Shown: positions 20,831 through 31,753 of the stretch, one piece after another
Layout: every line of letters starts with the position of its first letter
Position numbering within the stretch: position 1 is the stretch's first letter
Translations under genes and position numbers: made by a program
Notes under the pieces: generated by a model
What the model saw: the letters and a program-made list of their open reading frames with translations, nothing else
The model's database searches: none
Told to the model about the DNA's origin: nothing
Assembly: GCF_022605165.1 (NCBI RefSeq)
Contig: NC_063072.1
Location: forward strand, 2,604,001-2,668,000
Source: Purpureocillium takamizusanense
Taxonomy: Eukaryota; Ascomycota; Sordariomycetes; Hypocreales; Ophiocordycipitaceae
DNA: 64,000 nucleotides
Reading direction: 5' to 3'

Positions 20831-23800
20831 ATGGAGGAACCCGCTGCCGAGAAGCGCAGCGTGTCCACGCCGGCTGCCGACGACGACGACGACGCGAACA
20901 AGTCGTCTACTGCTACTAATCACCGCACCGCGTCGCCAGCGCCTTCAGCCAAAGCTGCCGCCGCGCCCGACGCTGCAACGCAGGCCGCAACTCTGGCCGA
21001 ACGAGAGGTAGCCGCGGCCAAGACGGCAGCCGAGCAACAGCAACAGCAACAGCAGAAGCGTCGGGACGCATCACCGCAACAGGACCGCCCGCAGGCCCCT
21101 ACGCCGCCGGCCGAGCCGCGGCTTCATCAAGAGTCCCAAGAGGAGGAGCCCGAGGCCCGTTCTTATGAGCGGAGCACCAGCAAGCCTCTGGTTGAGTCGC
21201 CAGAGCGTGATGACAACGACGACAACGACGGTGATGAGCGTCCGCCGACTGGCGCCGCTACGGACTCTGTGTAAGTTTCGGTTTCTCTTTTACAACTATG
21301 CTGCATTTCCAATTCGCATGGCCGTTTTCGTCTTTGTCGTGAGTGCCTCGAGCACGGAAAACCTCCACATTCCCTACCTTATCTATGGGACGCAGACTGT
21401 GTCGATTGGCATGCGCCAGTTGCTGCTGCCAACCTAAGCAAGTGCTGGGAGGTTACGCAACCTTGCAAAACCACCTCACAGCGCAACTCTCGCTCTCTTG
21501 CCACTCCGAGCGAGCACGCAGATCTATCCGGCAGGAACGTGAGCGCTCCTGCCCTACTCCGCTCTGGACTATCTGCTCCTTCCCTCTCGTGGCCGCCACT
21601 TGCCCCAAAAAGCAAGCGTGCCAGTGGCATAAGGCAGGGAGGGTATCGGTACTTTTCAGTCGCGGCATCAGGCGCCGCTTCCCACCTGAGCACTGCCACG
21701 GCTGCGCACTCTATGGTTGGCATTGGGTTAGTACCCAAGCCAAAGTACCGCTACCATTGAAGGTTTTGCTGGCTGGCTGGCTGGCTGGAGTGCAAGTGCG
21801 TGCACGGCCCAAAAAGAGCGCCGCTTCAGCCCACGCAGTAATTGCTGGATCCATCCGTTCAGTCCCCGATTCATTCCCCGTTGAGCTTCTTTCTCACCTT
21901 GCCCTCTCACTCTCACTCTCTCTCCCTCATCCCTCCCTGAACGCATCACCTCGGGCAACTCGTTGGCAACTCGCATCTCTGGCAATACACTTCCCTTGAC
22001 ACCAAGGTCCGTCTTCGAGCAATCTGCTTGCCATCTGCCGCTCTCTTCGTCGCCCTTGTCTGCCCGAATCCGTCTTGTCAGACGTCGAGTTGGTTGCGCC
22101 TCTCCGACTGCCCTGCCCACAGACCATAGTTGCCTTTGCAACCAACCACAGGTGTCACCAACAAGGGCAGAGTGAGTAAGGCCTCGCCGACCATTCGGGT
22201 TCTTGTTTTTGCCCTCCTCTCGCGCTATTTGACTTTTAACGGCTTTCGTCATCAGCCTGCGGGTCGAACCAGCCCCGGCGCTTTGCCGCCAAGAGTCAAC
22301 TCGCTCAAGTGTCGGCAAACCTCAAAGAGACGCTCGACTCTAGCGGATGCCCCTGGCGTCTTTTCCTGGCCGTTGCGCGCCTGAGCGACTGTCTTCGACG
22401 TTGCAACCGGCTGGTCTTTTCCCCCGTGCCACTTTGGGCCGCGCATCCATTCGTTGGGTTCTCGTCTTCAACCCCGTCGTGGCTTGCGTTTCGAACCTGT
22501 GTCACCCCTGCGCGTTGCACCGACTTCAGCCTGGATGGGAGCAAGCTGTCTGCTTGTCATTGCTTCCGTTCTCGTCTCTTTGCGCTTTTTCTTTCCCTAA
22601 CCTCATTCCGCCTATTTGTCGCTAGTGGCCCGGCCGCTGAAGCCTGGTGGAGCATTCGTTCTTCACCAGCCACCAAGAGACTCATACACAGCCCAACCAT
22701 CTCGTATTAGTTTGAATTTGGACAATGAAATCCGATGACAAGTGTCGTCACCGCGGCCCAGCCGATCAATCCAGCCTGTCTCCAACTACAGCAACTTACA
22801 TACCCATCAGGCAGCCCAACGGCCACAAAAGCAACGGCGTGGCCGAGGACGGAGAGGCGGAGAGCGAACTGAGCGAACCCGACAGCAATCTTCACTCGCC
22901 ACCCACTGCGGCGCCTGTCGCTGACCCCGAAGACGAGATAATCGTCGAGGCCCGTGCCGACAAGGAGCAGAAGCCCCAGGTCCCCGCACCTGCGCCGGCC
23001 AACGAGGATGCCGTAATGGAAGACGCCCAAGACGAAGCTGCAGTCTCTCATTACCCCAAACGGAAGCGCACCTCGCTGTATCCTGACCTGAGTGAGACTA
23101 AGATGGAAAACTCGCAAACGGCGCCCGCTGCACCAGCTGCTCCCCCCACCGCCAGGGACGCCAGGAAGCCCAGGGTGCCTAGAGAAACCTCGGTCAAGGC
23201 CGCCCTTCTTGGCTCCTGGAGAGATTCCCCCGTTCCCGAGCCTGAGCGCCGACACGCTGTTATCGGCTTCATCGACGTGCGCGAACGGCTCCGCACCCGC
23301 GTCCAGCCACACACTACTGCCGGTGACCCCATTGACGACTATCGGCTGCCTCCTGGGCCTGGCGGCAGCTGGGTCACGTTCGAGCGCATTGTCTTCGCCG
23401 AGCACCTGGTCGGGCTGGATCACTCCCAGATCAAAGAGTATGTCCGGCTGGTTGCCCAGATGCAGGCAGGCCAGTCAATGGAGATGTCAGACGAACAGCT
23501 CGTCAGAGAGGCCATAGCCTGCGCCAAGGCAAACCCGGCGTACGAGAATCCCGTCGTGGCGCCCTCGATTGCCTATGGTTTGGAGCTGCCTGATCGCGGA
23601 TCGTCTCGCCCCGAATCAAAGCGCCGGAAGACGAGCACGGGCTTTGCCGCCATCAACACCAACTCGGCTGACGCTGCCACACCTCCTCCAGACTCGGCAA
23701 AAGCCTTGACTCCGCCTCAGTCAATGGCGTCGCACCAGACTCGCTTCTCAGTCGACCCTCTCCCAGGAACCCGCCCGACACGCATCCTGCTCGGATACTG

Positions 23801-24755
23801 GAAGCCGTCCAGTGAGCCTGATCCCAGAGATCGACACGCCGTCTACGGGATCCTCGGACAGAATGACATGTTCAGGGTCAAAGTGGTTCGAGAGACGCGG
23901 GACGGTCGCTACGTCGACGGCAACTTCCCGGTGGGCGCGGGAGCCCTCTGGATTCAGTACGATGAGGTCGAGTTTGAAGACCACCTCAAGGCTCTCCAAC
24001 GCTCTGAGATCAAGGAGTACTGCCGCGTCCGACAGTACCAGCTTGATAATGGCGAGACGCCGGACCAGAGGATCGAAAACGAGACCAAGGCGGTCTTTGA
24101 CGCACAGGCCCGTGCCGGAAGCGGTCTCAAGATTTCTAGTAACGCAGCGAGCTTCAGCACAGTTGCGTCTGCCGGCGCCGATGGTGACGCGACATCCCGG
24201 TCTGGCTACGGCGGTCATGAACTGCGTCAATCTCGCAGGATCGAGCCCCGGCCAGACGGCCGTAACCTCCGCCATTCCCTCAACGAAAACGATTTACGAT
24301 CGACTCAGCAGCGCGCCCAGGTCAGTGGTAACGCGGCCGCCCTCGAGCGAACCAACGCCATGGCGCGGCGGGAACTCGCCAGAGCCGAGGCCGCCCAGGT
24401 CCGCGCCGATCGTCACGCTACGAACCGCGAGCGCGCGGCCGCGGCTGCAGCTGCTGCAGATGCTACCACCGCTGCCGCTGCTGCCGCGGCCGCGACGTCT
24501 GTGTCGATGACAAACGGCCGCGTCCTGTTCCACGAGTCGGACGATGTGCAGCGACTCAACGACGTCTGGGAGCGCCAGGAGACGCTGCGTGTTAAGGCCG
24601 GCGCAGAGGAGGCCAAGTTCTACGACGGTGTCAAGTACGAGCGCAAGCCTACCGGCCCATTTGTTGGCAAGCTCGTCTCGCAGGGCACCATTATCAACAT
24701 TGAAGGCGATGACTATGTCGAGTACCGTGTTCTCCTCAAGCCCTCCTTCTTTTAA
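20831..24755 (+). CDS. Unnamed conserved fungal protein with a duplicated domain
   Basis: Proposed exons 20831-21270 and 22811-24755 join in frame (GTAAGT donor, ATCAG acceptor) to 794 residues. The N-terminal 270 residues are low-complexity: acidic, Ala-, Gln- and Pro-rich, with a poly-Gln run. Two copies of one domain follow at about 277-364 and 469-559. Each has LLG-x-W at its start, then a charged stretch and RHAV-x-G, then an aromatic V/I-x-F/Y-E/D segment, and ends in IKEY-x-R-V-like residues. Between them is a basic PESKRRK cluster that may be a nuclear signal. A poly-Ala stretch lies near 688-710, and a conserved-looking C-terminus (LNDVWERQETLRVKA, VSQGTIINIEGDDYVEYRVL) closes the protein. 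I do not recognise a named family. A nuclear, possibly chromatin or transcription role is inference from composition and the long upstream region. An alternative is a start at the ATG at 22725 with the first exon untranslated or separate. Confidence 0.68.
21271..22810 (+). other. Putative 1.54-kb intron of the duplicated-domain gene
   Basis: It is flanked by GTAAGT at 21271 and a pyrimidine-rich stretch ending in CCCATCAG at 22810. It joins a phase-2 exon end to a frame-compatible acceptor. Two closer acceptors (22710 and 22791) give stops or a wrong phase. At 1540 bp it is some twenty times longer than the other introns here, so additional small exons inside it cannot be excluded. Confidence 0.5.
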
Positions 24756-25707
24756 TAAGGTCACCATCATCGCGCCTCGCATCGTCCCGCGAGGCTGCTC
24801 GGAGAGTGTCGAACTCTACTTACGTTGACAGCGCTGATATTTTCAACGCTACTGGGGACGGTACGGTACAAAAAGAGAGGATTTCTGTCTTTCTTGTTGG
24901 CGAAACTAAAATGGAACAATGCTCGCGCCGCGTTCTTGCGTCTGTGGTTTTGAGATCTTCAACTGTTTCATGCGCGCGGTACACACGGTCGAGGGACACA
25001 GGCGTGGTTCCTGCCAATGGCTTGCTGGTTGTGTTGTTTTTTTGGTCAGGAACCCCTATGTCCACTCACTCCTCTATCGGGGGCTTGTCGGTTTCCTCTA
25101 ATGGGGTAATTCTTACGCGATGGGATTCGCGCGGCGGTTTATGTTTGCACCCAGAGCGTGTATGCGACAGGAGGGCTTGCAAGAAAGAAACCCCCTCCCA
25201 GGGATGGATGGGCGGACTGGTGGGACCGCGGGGTTTCGCACGGTGACAATGGAGAATGGAGTTACGGGAGACGGAACACGGTACTTATACCCGGTAGTTG
25301 CTGTTGTTTCCCCCTCAAGTTTGAGTATAATTGAACCTGCATGAAGTCATTGTCATATATGTACGTGACCGGTGAGAGTGCCTTTGAGAAGACCGTGAGG
25401 TACGAAGTAGGTGCCCGCCCACCCGCTTGAAACATCTTAGCAGGGCAAAGGAACGGTGCATTCGGCGGAAACGAGGTTAATAAACGCTCAAAGGTTTGTT
25501 ATTCATTCTTTTCTCTATCCGTGTCAACATCATGACCCGTGATGTTCAGATATGCTAACCAAGACAAATGCCCAACATGGCTCTGTACATGAATGTGTAT
25601 GTATGTATGCACGCATGCCTGCTCCCCACCCCAACCCGACCGACTCTCAACGCCCAGTTTCTACCTAAACACCGGCCTGCCTGCCTCTTGAACTTCTTCC
25701 CCATCAT
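24756..25707. other. Convergent intergenic spacer
   Basis: This lies between the stop codons of the duplicated-domain gene (+) and ZPR1 (-) and should hold both 3' UTRs. An AATAAA occurs near 25481. No coding frame is convincing. Confidence 0.55.
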
Positions 25708-27260
25708 TCATTGCGCCGGCGCATCCTCTGCCCCCGTCTCGGCCGCGGGCTCCTCGTAACCCTCCGTCTTCATGTCCTTGAGGCCCAGCTCCTCCTCCTC
25801 CTCGTCGGTGCGCTCATACCTCTCCCGCTTGATCTTGGGGTCGGCGCTGGGATCGTCCGTGTTGGGCTGCACGAAGCTGCTGGCGAACGGGTCCGTGAGG
25901 ATGACGGTGAAGGGCCGCCGGCCGGCGATTGCGTCGTCGAGCCCCCCGAAGAAGTCGTCCCACTGGGCCTTTTCGTCGGCGCTGAGGGAGTCGCCGCCGT
26001 CGGTGCCGGGGGTGGTGTTGGACGACGGCTGTTGGCCCGCGGCGCCATTGGCCTGGAAGATTTGACTGCGCAGGTCGTCGCGCACCTGCGTGAGGAGGCC
26101 CTCGACGGTGGTGAAGCGACCGCCGAGGGTGCCGGGGTTGACCTGGAGCTTGAGCTCGGGGCACTCGAGGCCGCATGTTTCGCTCTTGAGAATGTCGCGG
26201 GCGAGGTCTGTCGAGTCCTCGACCGTCAGGGTGATCTTCTCGCCGAGCTCGGGGATCTCGCCGCCCGTCTTGACGTCGTTGGAGCGGTAGCCGCAGTCGT
26301 CGCAGACGGTGGACATGAGCACGACCTGCTTAAAGTGGGGGATGTCCACCATCTTCATGTGTGTCGTGCACGGGTGCATGCATCCGGGGCACGACGCGGG
26401 GAAGCTGTAGACCTCGTTGGGGATGATGTCGCCGTCGGCGGTGAGGCCCGGGTTGGACAGGCCCGCGGCGCCGGCGCTGTCGCCGAGGCCGAGGGCGGCG
26501 TTCTGCTCCGGCGTGCGAACAAATTCGCGCTTCTCCCACTTGCCCACCCCGTCCTTGAGGTCCGGTGCGATGAAGGAGTTGCCCGCCGGGTCGTCGACGT
26601 AGACGCGGAAGGGGAACGACTCGCCCGCGAGCATGGCGCGGCCCTTGGCGATGATCTCGGCCACCTTGGGGAAGACCTCGGGCATCTGCTCCTTGCGCGC
26701 CTCCTGTCCCAGCTCCAGATCGTCCATGACGGTCGTCAAAAGGCCCTCGACGTTGGTGAGCTGGCCGCGGCCGGCGGGGATCTCGAGGTCCAGCTCGATG
26801 AACTTGACGACGGCCGTGTCCGACTTGACCACCTGACGGCTGAAGTCGGCGAGATCGGTTAACCGCAGCTCGTAGTGCGTGCCGCGCGGCTGAACGGTTC
26901 CAGCAGCCTGAATCTCGTTGTTTTGGGTGTTGCAGTGTTCGCAGGAGAAGGACATGATGACGACTTCGCGGAAATATGGGATCGCGGTGAGGAGTAGCCG
27001 GGTGACACCCTGTCTCTGGTCAGCATGTTGCTACCCGCAGAGTGCATATCAACTCATTATTAGGGTCCTTCAAGACTTACATTCTCTCCGCAGTTCATGC
27101 ACAGGGACTCAATCTCCTCAACGGGTTTGCGCTCTTCGTCCTGGTTCGTCGGCTCGCCATCGGTCGCGGGCGCAAGCTTTTCTACCTTGCTCCCGATGGA
27201 TTCAAAGAACTGCTCTGGGTTCTGGGTGTCGACCACCTCCTTGGGCTGGTCGGAAGACAT
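25708..27260 (-). CDS. zpr1: Zinc-finger protein ZPR1
   Basis: Exons 27260-27081 and 27009-25708 flank a 71-bp intron and give 493 residues, the usual size. The protein has the ZPR1 double module. The first zinc ribbon starts CMNCGEN (about residue 55) and ends CEHC after IPYFREVVIMSF, and is followed by a beta-barrel A domain (VEGLLTTVMDDL). The second ribbon is CPGC...CDDC with IPHFKQVVLMS, followed by a second A domain (VEGLLTQVRDDL). The intron splits the first zinc ribbon. The C-terminus is acidic (RTDEEEEELGLKDM). ZPR1 binds eEF1A and is required for its folding and for growth. It acts in cytoplasm and nucleus. It is first in a run of three minus-strand zinc-binding proteins. Confidence 0.97.
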
Positions 27261-27647
27261 GTTTTCCGGGTTCGCTATGCGTGCTCTGGGTATCTCGGAT
27301 GTTGGTTGCGTCGTCGAGAAGCGGCGGCGGCGCTGGCGGGGAGGGTCTTTTTTGGTGGAGATGATGCGGATGGAGGGGCTCTGAATTTTTTGGAGGGGCA
27401 AACAGTGCAGCGTGGTGTCATTGGGCGCCTGTCCGTCTGGGGGAAGTGCGCTAGAAAGTTCGCGACGCTGCGCGTCCGCAGGCAGGCTTGTTGATTGCGC
27501 GGGCAGACAGCAAAACTGGCAGACGGACGTCTGATGTCAGTGTGGCGCGAGCTCTTCCATGGTGCTTCCGCCGGCCGAATCGCATACAGGTAGTTTGCCG
27601 TGCGCGTCGAGGCGATTGTGCTACCGACAGCGACAGGAACAGGCGCC

Positions 27648-28238
27648 TCACTTCTTCATAAAGTCGGCCAACGACAAAGACGGCGTCGGTTTCTGCTGGC
27701 TGGCGAGAAGAGCCTGCAGACCACCTTTTCGGTTCTTGGCTCGCTTCTTGCTGCTGGCATTGGCGGACGCCTTGAACGATGCTGCCGTAACCGGGGGCTT
27801 CTCAGTCTGTTTCGCCGCAGACGGTTTTGCGACTCGCCCACGCACGGCGGCTGGCCGTTGCCCTAGACTGACCCTCGTGATGCGATGGCAGCGACCGCAG
27901 GTCAATTCCTTGGATGGTCCCTGTACGGCCGCAGGCTCTTTTGCTCGTGACCGCGCCTCGCCAGTCGACCGCTTCTTCTTCTCCTGGCGATGGGCATTGG
28001 GCCGCTGCAGCCTCAGCGTCGTCTCCGCGAGCCCGGGCACCATGATGTGTCCGCAGGCAGAGCAGACGTGCTGTCGCTGCAGCTCATGCTGATCCAGGTT
28101 GTTGTGCAACATGAGGTCCGCTCGATGCCTCATCAGGTGCGCCGACGCGTCGGGCGCAGTGTCCCGCAACAAGTGCGCTGCATCGTTGAGGAAGTCGAGG
28201 TCCCTGGCAAGCTGCTGCTGGTGCCCCGAAGATGCCAT
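27648..28238 (-). CDS. RNase P/MRP subunit of the Rpr2/Rpp21/Snm1 family
   Basis: An intronless frame of 196 residues from ATG at 28238. The N-terminal 55 residues are helical (LNDAAHLL, SAHLMRHRADLML), followed by a zinc ribbon made of Cys59 and Cys62 (CSACGHIMVPG) and Cys114 and Cys117 (CGRC). The spacing is longer than in archaeal Rpp21 because of a basic insert (RQEKKKRS). The C-terminal third is Lys/Arg/Ala-rich and ends in SLSLADFMKK, a tail seen in fungal members. In yeast, Rpr2 belongs to RNase P (pre-tRNA 5' processing) and Snm1 to RNase MRP (rRNA processing), and sequence alone does not decide between them here. It lies 387 bp from the ZPR1 start, on the same strand. Confidence 0.8.
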   Translation of the reverse strand: MASSGHQQQLARDLDFLNDAAHLLRDTAPDASAHLMRHRADLMLHNNLDQHELQRQHVCSACGHIMVPGLAETTLRLQRPNAHRQEKKKRSTGEARSRAKEPAAVQGPSKELTCGRCHRITRVSLGQRPAAVRGRVAKPSAAKQTEKPPVTAASFKASANASSKKRAKNRKGGLQALLASQQKPTPSLSLADFMKK

Positions 28239-28514
28239 GGCGGACCGCGCGTGCCGTGATGCGCGCTCCGAGTGGGTGCGAGTTTTGACGATGGATGCAA
28301 ATACGGAATTGCTGCTGAGCAGGGCCCACGGCGGTCTGTGGACTGACTCGGGCTAGGCGTGCGGCTAGCGATATGCCGGGCGTGGGCCTAGTGCCACGGC
28401 AGACCTGTGGACCCCCTGTGCTGTTGCTTCGACACGCTCATCGCCACCAACAAAACATTCACTGGCACGTCTGACGGTCACGAGGACACTTTTCATCCCA
28501 AACGCAATGGTTGC

Positions 28515-29287
28515 CTAGGCTCGACGAATCTCCCACGTGATGTCCTTGATGCTGACCTCCTCTCCGGCCTTTTCGTCGTAGTCGAACCATTCGCCATCGA
28601 CCAACTCGATGCCTGTAAACTTGGTCCCAGACTCGAGGCCCTCGGCCAGCCAGTCCCCCTGCAACACTTTTTAGCAGCGTTCTGAAATAGGAAAATAGAC
28701 TGTGACGACATGTGTCGCAGCCATGCGCTTCATAGTAGTAGCAAGGGAAGGACTTGGACGGTTTCCACATACCTCTGGCTTAAACTCCACGAATTCCAGC
28801 CCGCGGCAATCAAACTCGATGATCCGCTGGGCTTTGGCAGGCTCCGACTGCTCATACGGCTTCGGGGCAGCCTTGATGGAGGCTGACGACTCTCGCTATA
28901 AGACGTTAGTGGTCTGCTCGTATGCCGGGACTCAAGAAGCATGACCTTGCAATTCTTGCACTTCCACACAAAGTTGGCCTCGCCGCGACTGCCGCTCATC
29001 TCGTTCGTCTCCTAGTCAGGCCAATGAGTGAGCAACCATCCGGGTTCAAGCCTGGGTGGCCTCGACCTACAAAACGGTTCACGCCCACGTAGTTGCTGTG
29101 CGTCTCCCTGCATGACGTACATTGCACCTTGAACATGTACCAAAACGGGTTGTCCTGGCTGTCGTCGGGCCGCAGGTTCGTCACCCTGGAATTTGTGAGC
29201 TTGGCTTCAATTATGTAGCCGCAGACAGCGACAAAGCAATTGGGACCCTCACCCTGTGAGCTCCGCTTTCAATTCAAGCGCGAACAT
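28515..29287 (-). CDS. CZIB/C1orf123-type zinc-binding protein (DUF866)
   Basis: Five exons on the minus strand: 29287-29253, 29185-29071, 29011-28946, 28895-28773 and 28658-28515, all in frame, encode 160 residues, exactly the family's usual length. The start MFALELKAELTGVTNLRPDD is characteristic. Zinc ligands are Cys34/Cys37 (CTSC) and Cys68/Cys71 (CKNC). NEMSGSRGEANFVWKC and RIIEFDCRGLEF are family signatures. Intron 3 has a weak GTCATG donor but gives the expected KRESSAS junction. The human homologue binds zinc through these four cysteines; its cellular role is not well defined. The start codon is 297 bp from that of the divergent PPR-like gene. Confidence 0.94.
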
Positions 29288-29584
29288 GTTGGAGGGAAGA
29301 GTAGCCTCAGCAAGTTGCTAGAACGACGCCGAAACTTGGTCCAGTTGAAGTCTCATTAAGCAGCAGCCGGTCGTCATCGCCCGTGTCACAAGCTGTTTGC
29401 GTGGTGGGGGGAGGGGGGGTGCTCCGGCGATCACGTGACTCTGACCATCCGGCCCGGAATTGCCCTCGCATTTCTTCGAGCTCGCCTGACCACCAAATGG
29501 CCTCATGCCGACGACCACGGCGCCCATCCCAATTGAATCCCAACAACCGCCACCTCTACGCCAGTCTCTGCAGATGCCACGGTG
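29288..29584. promoter_or_regulatory. Compact bidirectional promoter (CZIB-type / PPR-like genes)
   Basis: Only 297 bp separate two divergent start codons, so core promoters and leaders of both genes must lie here or overlap the coding ends. A GGGGGGAGGGGGGG-type tract at 29406-29419 and an ATCACGTGAC E-box-like site at 29430-29439 are visible. CACGTG is the core bound by bHLH factors, including Pho4/NUC-1-type regulators and Cbf1. Binding here is not shown. Confidence 0.5.
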
Positions 29585-31753
29585 ATGCAGTCTCTGTGGT
29601 CGAGGGCCGCAGCCCAGGCTCACCGCTGCGGATGCCGGACCTGCAGCACCGCTGTCGGCGCCGCCGGGAGACGAACCGCGGCTGCTGCCCGTCGTCGCAA
29701 GCCGACCTTTGCCGAAATCTTTACCGCGTGCTACAGCTCCATGTTTGCAACCGCCGCTATTGTCGATGCAGTGAGGAAGGAAGATCGCAGAAGGGAGCTG
29801 GATCGGCAATTGGAAGAGGCACGCCAGGAGCTGTCGGATCTTCGAGACCGAGGAGCTCCCGAAACCCCCAAGCGCCAGTTCCGCCCAACCGACCTCACCA
29901 TCGAGCAGATGGACGCGCTATGGCGCAGTATCAAGGACATCTACAGCAACCGGCCGTATATGAAGGAGATTGACAAGCCGGCCACGATCAGCGCGTCGGA
30001 ATTGGTGTCGAGCCTGCAGAGCGAGTACTACGGCTGTCCGACGGACGCTTCTATGCGAGCATCCCGACGAACAGACTACGAGCGCCTGGAGCAAGCAATC
30101 ATGGCTGAAGAATCCGACAACGCCATTCTGTCGCGCGAATCGCGGAACAAGCTGCATTTGTTTCACGAGTCATCGAGCATCGAGCATCTTGTCCAGCAGC
30201 TCCTTCGCCGAGCAGAAATCATCGACAAGGGAACGTCGCCGAGTCCGTCGTTTGACGAAGCGCGAGAACTGGCGGAAAAGGGATGCCCCAACTTTACTTT
30301 CAGATCAATCGACCCAGGGCGAGCAAAGAAGAACACCGCACTGCTCAATCGACGCCTAAGGTCCTTGATGGACGCTCCGCAGCTTGGGGTGAAGGAGAGG
30401 ATCGGCCGGGTCTGCTATAACCTCCTAGTCTCAGCGCATCCGCCGGACATGCATACATACAACACCCTCATTGTCGCGTTTGACAAGGCCGGATACCATG
30501 CTTTTGCCGACGCACTGGTCAACTCCTTCTTCCATGAGCGGCTCCTACGACCAACGCCATCTACCTTTGTCGCCATCCTAAATCACTACAAAGCCACGAA
30601 CAACCACGGCAAATTCTTGCGCGCACTCGCGTGCCTCACAGGTGCAGACTCCAAGACCGGTGCCAAGATCGGCAGACGGCACGTCGAGGACATCGAGAAC
30701 AGCCCTATATTGCAAAAGTGGGCAGCCGACACGAGACGTCGAACTCGCACCGGAGATTGGGTTTGGGAACACGTTCCCTTGAGCAGCCCACTTGTGGAAG
30801 AGGTCATCACCGGTCTGCTGCAGTTCAGGCTTTTTGATCAGGCGGCCACCTTCTTCGTTACCTGCATGAGGTTCGGTGTCGTTGTGAGCACGTCCATAGT
30901 CAAACAGATACTGGACGAGTTCATTGTTGCCTTGGACTGGAGAGCGGCGGTCCAGCTCATACGCGGCTTTTCGAATGCGAGCCAACTGTGGAAGTCACTT
31001 CTGCTAACCGGCAACGAGACTACAGATTCGTACCTGGTCGCGAGGATCTACACCCTGTTGGATCTGTGCGGCCTGCAGGGCGCGGGTTCGCCCTGGTCAA
31101 AGGATCTCCTCGCCAACCTGAATCTCTCAGAATCCAAGCTTAGCCGGTTCCTTGAGACTTTGGAAGAGTCGCGACGGGAGTTGCAAAGGCAACCTGAGGG
31201 CGCGACGGCCGACCAGTCCGTACAGGATAATACGCTCATTGGCCGGTCGGCGAGGCGGCTGCTCCAGTTCGAAAGTCTATGGAAGGAGTACGTCTTTGTG
31301 AGGAAGACAACGGCGTCCATCGAGAGCAAGCTCCTCTACCCAGAGCTAGGCCCCGAGCTCCGCGCCGCCATGGCATCGCACATTGGGTCTGCGGCTGTTC
31401 GGCGGTCAGAACTACTGGCCCAGGATCTGGCGGCGGCGCTGGCCAGCGGGAGCCTGTTGGGCCGCCAAAGGATTGGCGCTATTGAAGAGTGTCGGAGTTT
31501 TGAACAACCCAGATTTGAGGACCGAGAAGCCCGAGACGATATCATCACTGGCACTGCAGCGACTGCCACGCGCCGTGCGCGCGCCGGAGGCAATGCGTCA
31601 AAGAGGAAGATGGAAGTTGCCGCTTATAGGGGGCGACAGGGTACAGATGGGCTTGCAGTGACGCCCAGACCCAAAAATCTGCTGGCGTGGCCAGCGGTGA
31701 GCCGACGCGAGGTGTATTACTCGGACGGGCGCCAGTGGGCGGTTGGGGCCTAG
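29585..31753 (+). CDS. Pentatricopeptide-repeat-like protein, probably mitochondrial
   Basis: A single exon of 722 residues from ATG 29585. The N-terminus (MQSLWSRAAAQAHRCGCRTC, then an Arg- and Ala-rich stretch with no acidic residue for about 40 residues) fits a mitochondrial targeting sequence. A hydrophobic stretch YSSMFATAAIVDAV is followed by a coiled-coil-like region (RRRELDRQLEEARQELSDL). PPR-like helices occur around residues 280-350 (PDMHTYNTLIVAFDKAGYHAFADALV, TPSTFVAILNHYKATNNHGKFLRAL) and again around 400-470 (EEVITGLLQFRLFDQAATFFVTCM). Proteins of this type usually bind organellar RNA for processing or translation; no specific target is known here. The C-terminus is basic. It could be a lineage-specific fungal PPR protein rather than a named one. 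Confidence 0.8.
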   Translation: MQSLWSRAAAQAHRCGCRTCSTAVGAAGRRTAAAARRRKPTFAEIFTACYSSMFATAAIVDAVRKEDRRRELDRQLEEARQELSDLRDRGAPETPKRQFRPTDLTIEQMDALWRSIKDIYSNRPYMKEIDKPATISASELVSSLQSEYYGCPTDASMRASRRTDYERLEQAIMAEESDNAILSRESRNKLHLFHESSSIEHLVQQLLRRAEIIDKGTSPSPSFDEARELAEKGCPNFTFRSIDPGRAKKNTALLNRRLRSLMDAPQLGVKERIGRVCYNLLVSAHPPDMHTYNTLIVAFDKAGYHAFADALVNSFFHERLLRPTPSTFVAILNHYKATNNHGKFLRALACLTGADSKTGAKIGRRHVEDIENSPILQKWAADTRRRTRTGDWVWEHVPLSSPLVEEVITGLLQFRLFDQAATFFVTCMRFGVVVSTSIVKQILDEFIVALDWRAAVQLIRGFSNASQLWKSLLLTGNETTDSYLVARIYTLLDLCGLQGAGSPWSKDLLANLNLSESKLSRFLETLEESRRELQRQPEGATADQSVQDNTLIGRSARRLLQFESLWKEYVFVRKTTASIESKLLYPELGPELRAAMASHIGSAAVRRSELLAQDLAAALASGSLLGRQRIGAIEECRSFEQPRFEDREARDDIITGTAATATRRARAGGNASKRKMEVAAYRGRQGTDGLAVTPRPKNLLAWPAVSRREVYYSDGRQWAVGA

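Noticed and set aside
25711..26862. 383-codon open frame on the plus strand
   Set aside because: It is antisense to the ZPR1 coding exon, is rich in Leu/Gly/Ala/Val/Glu as expected from the complement of G/C-ending codons, and has no motif.
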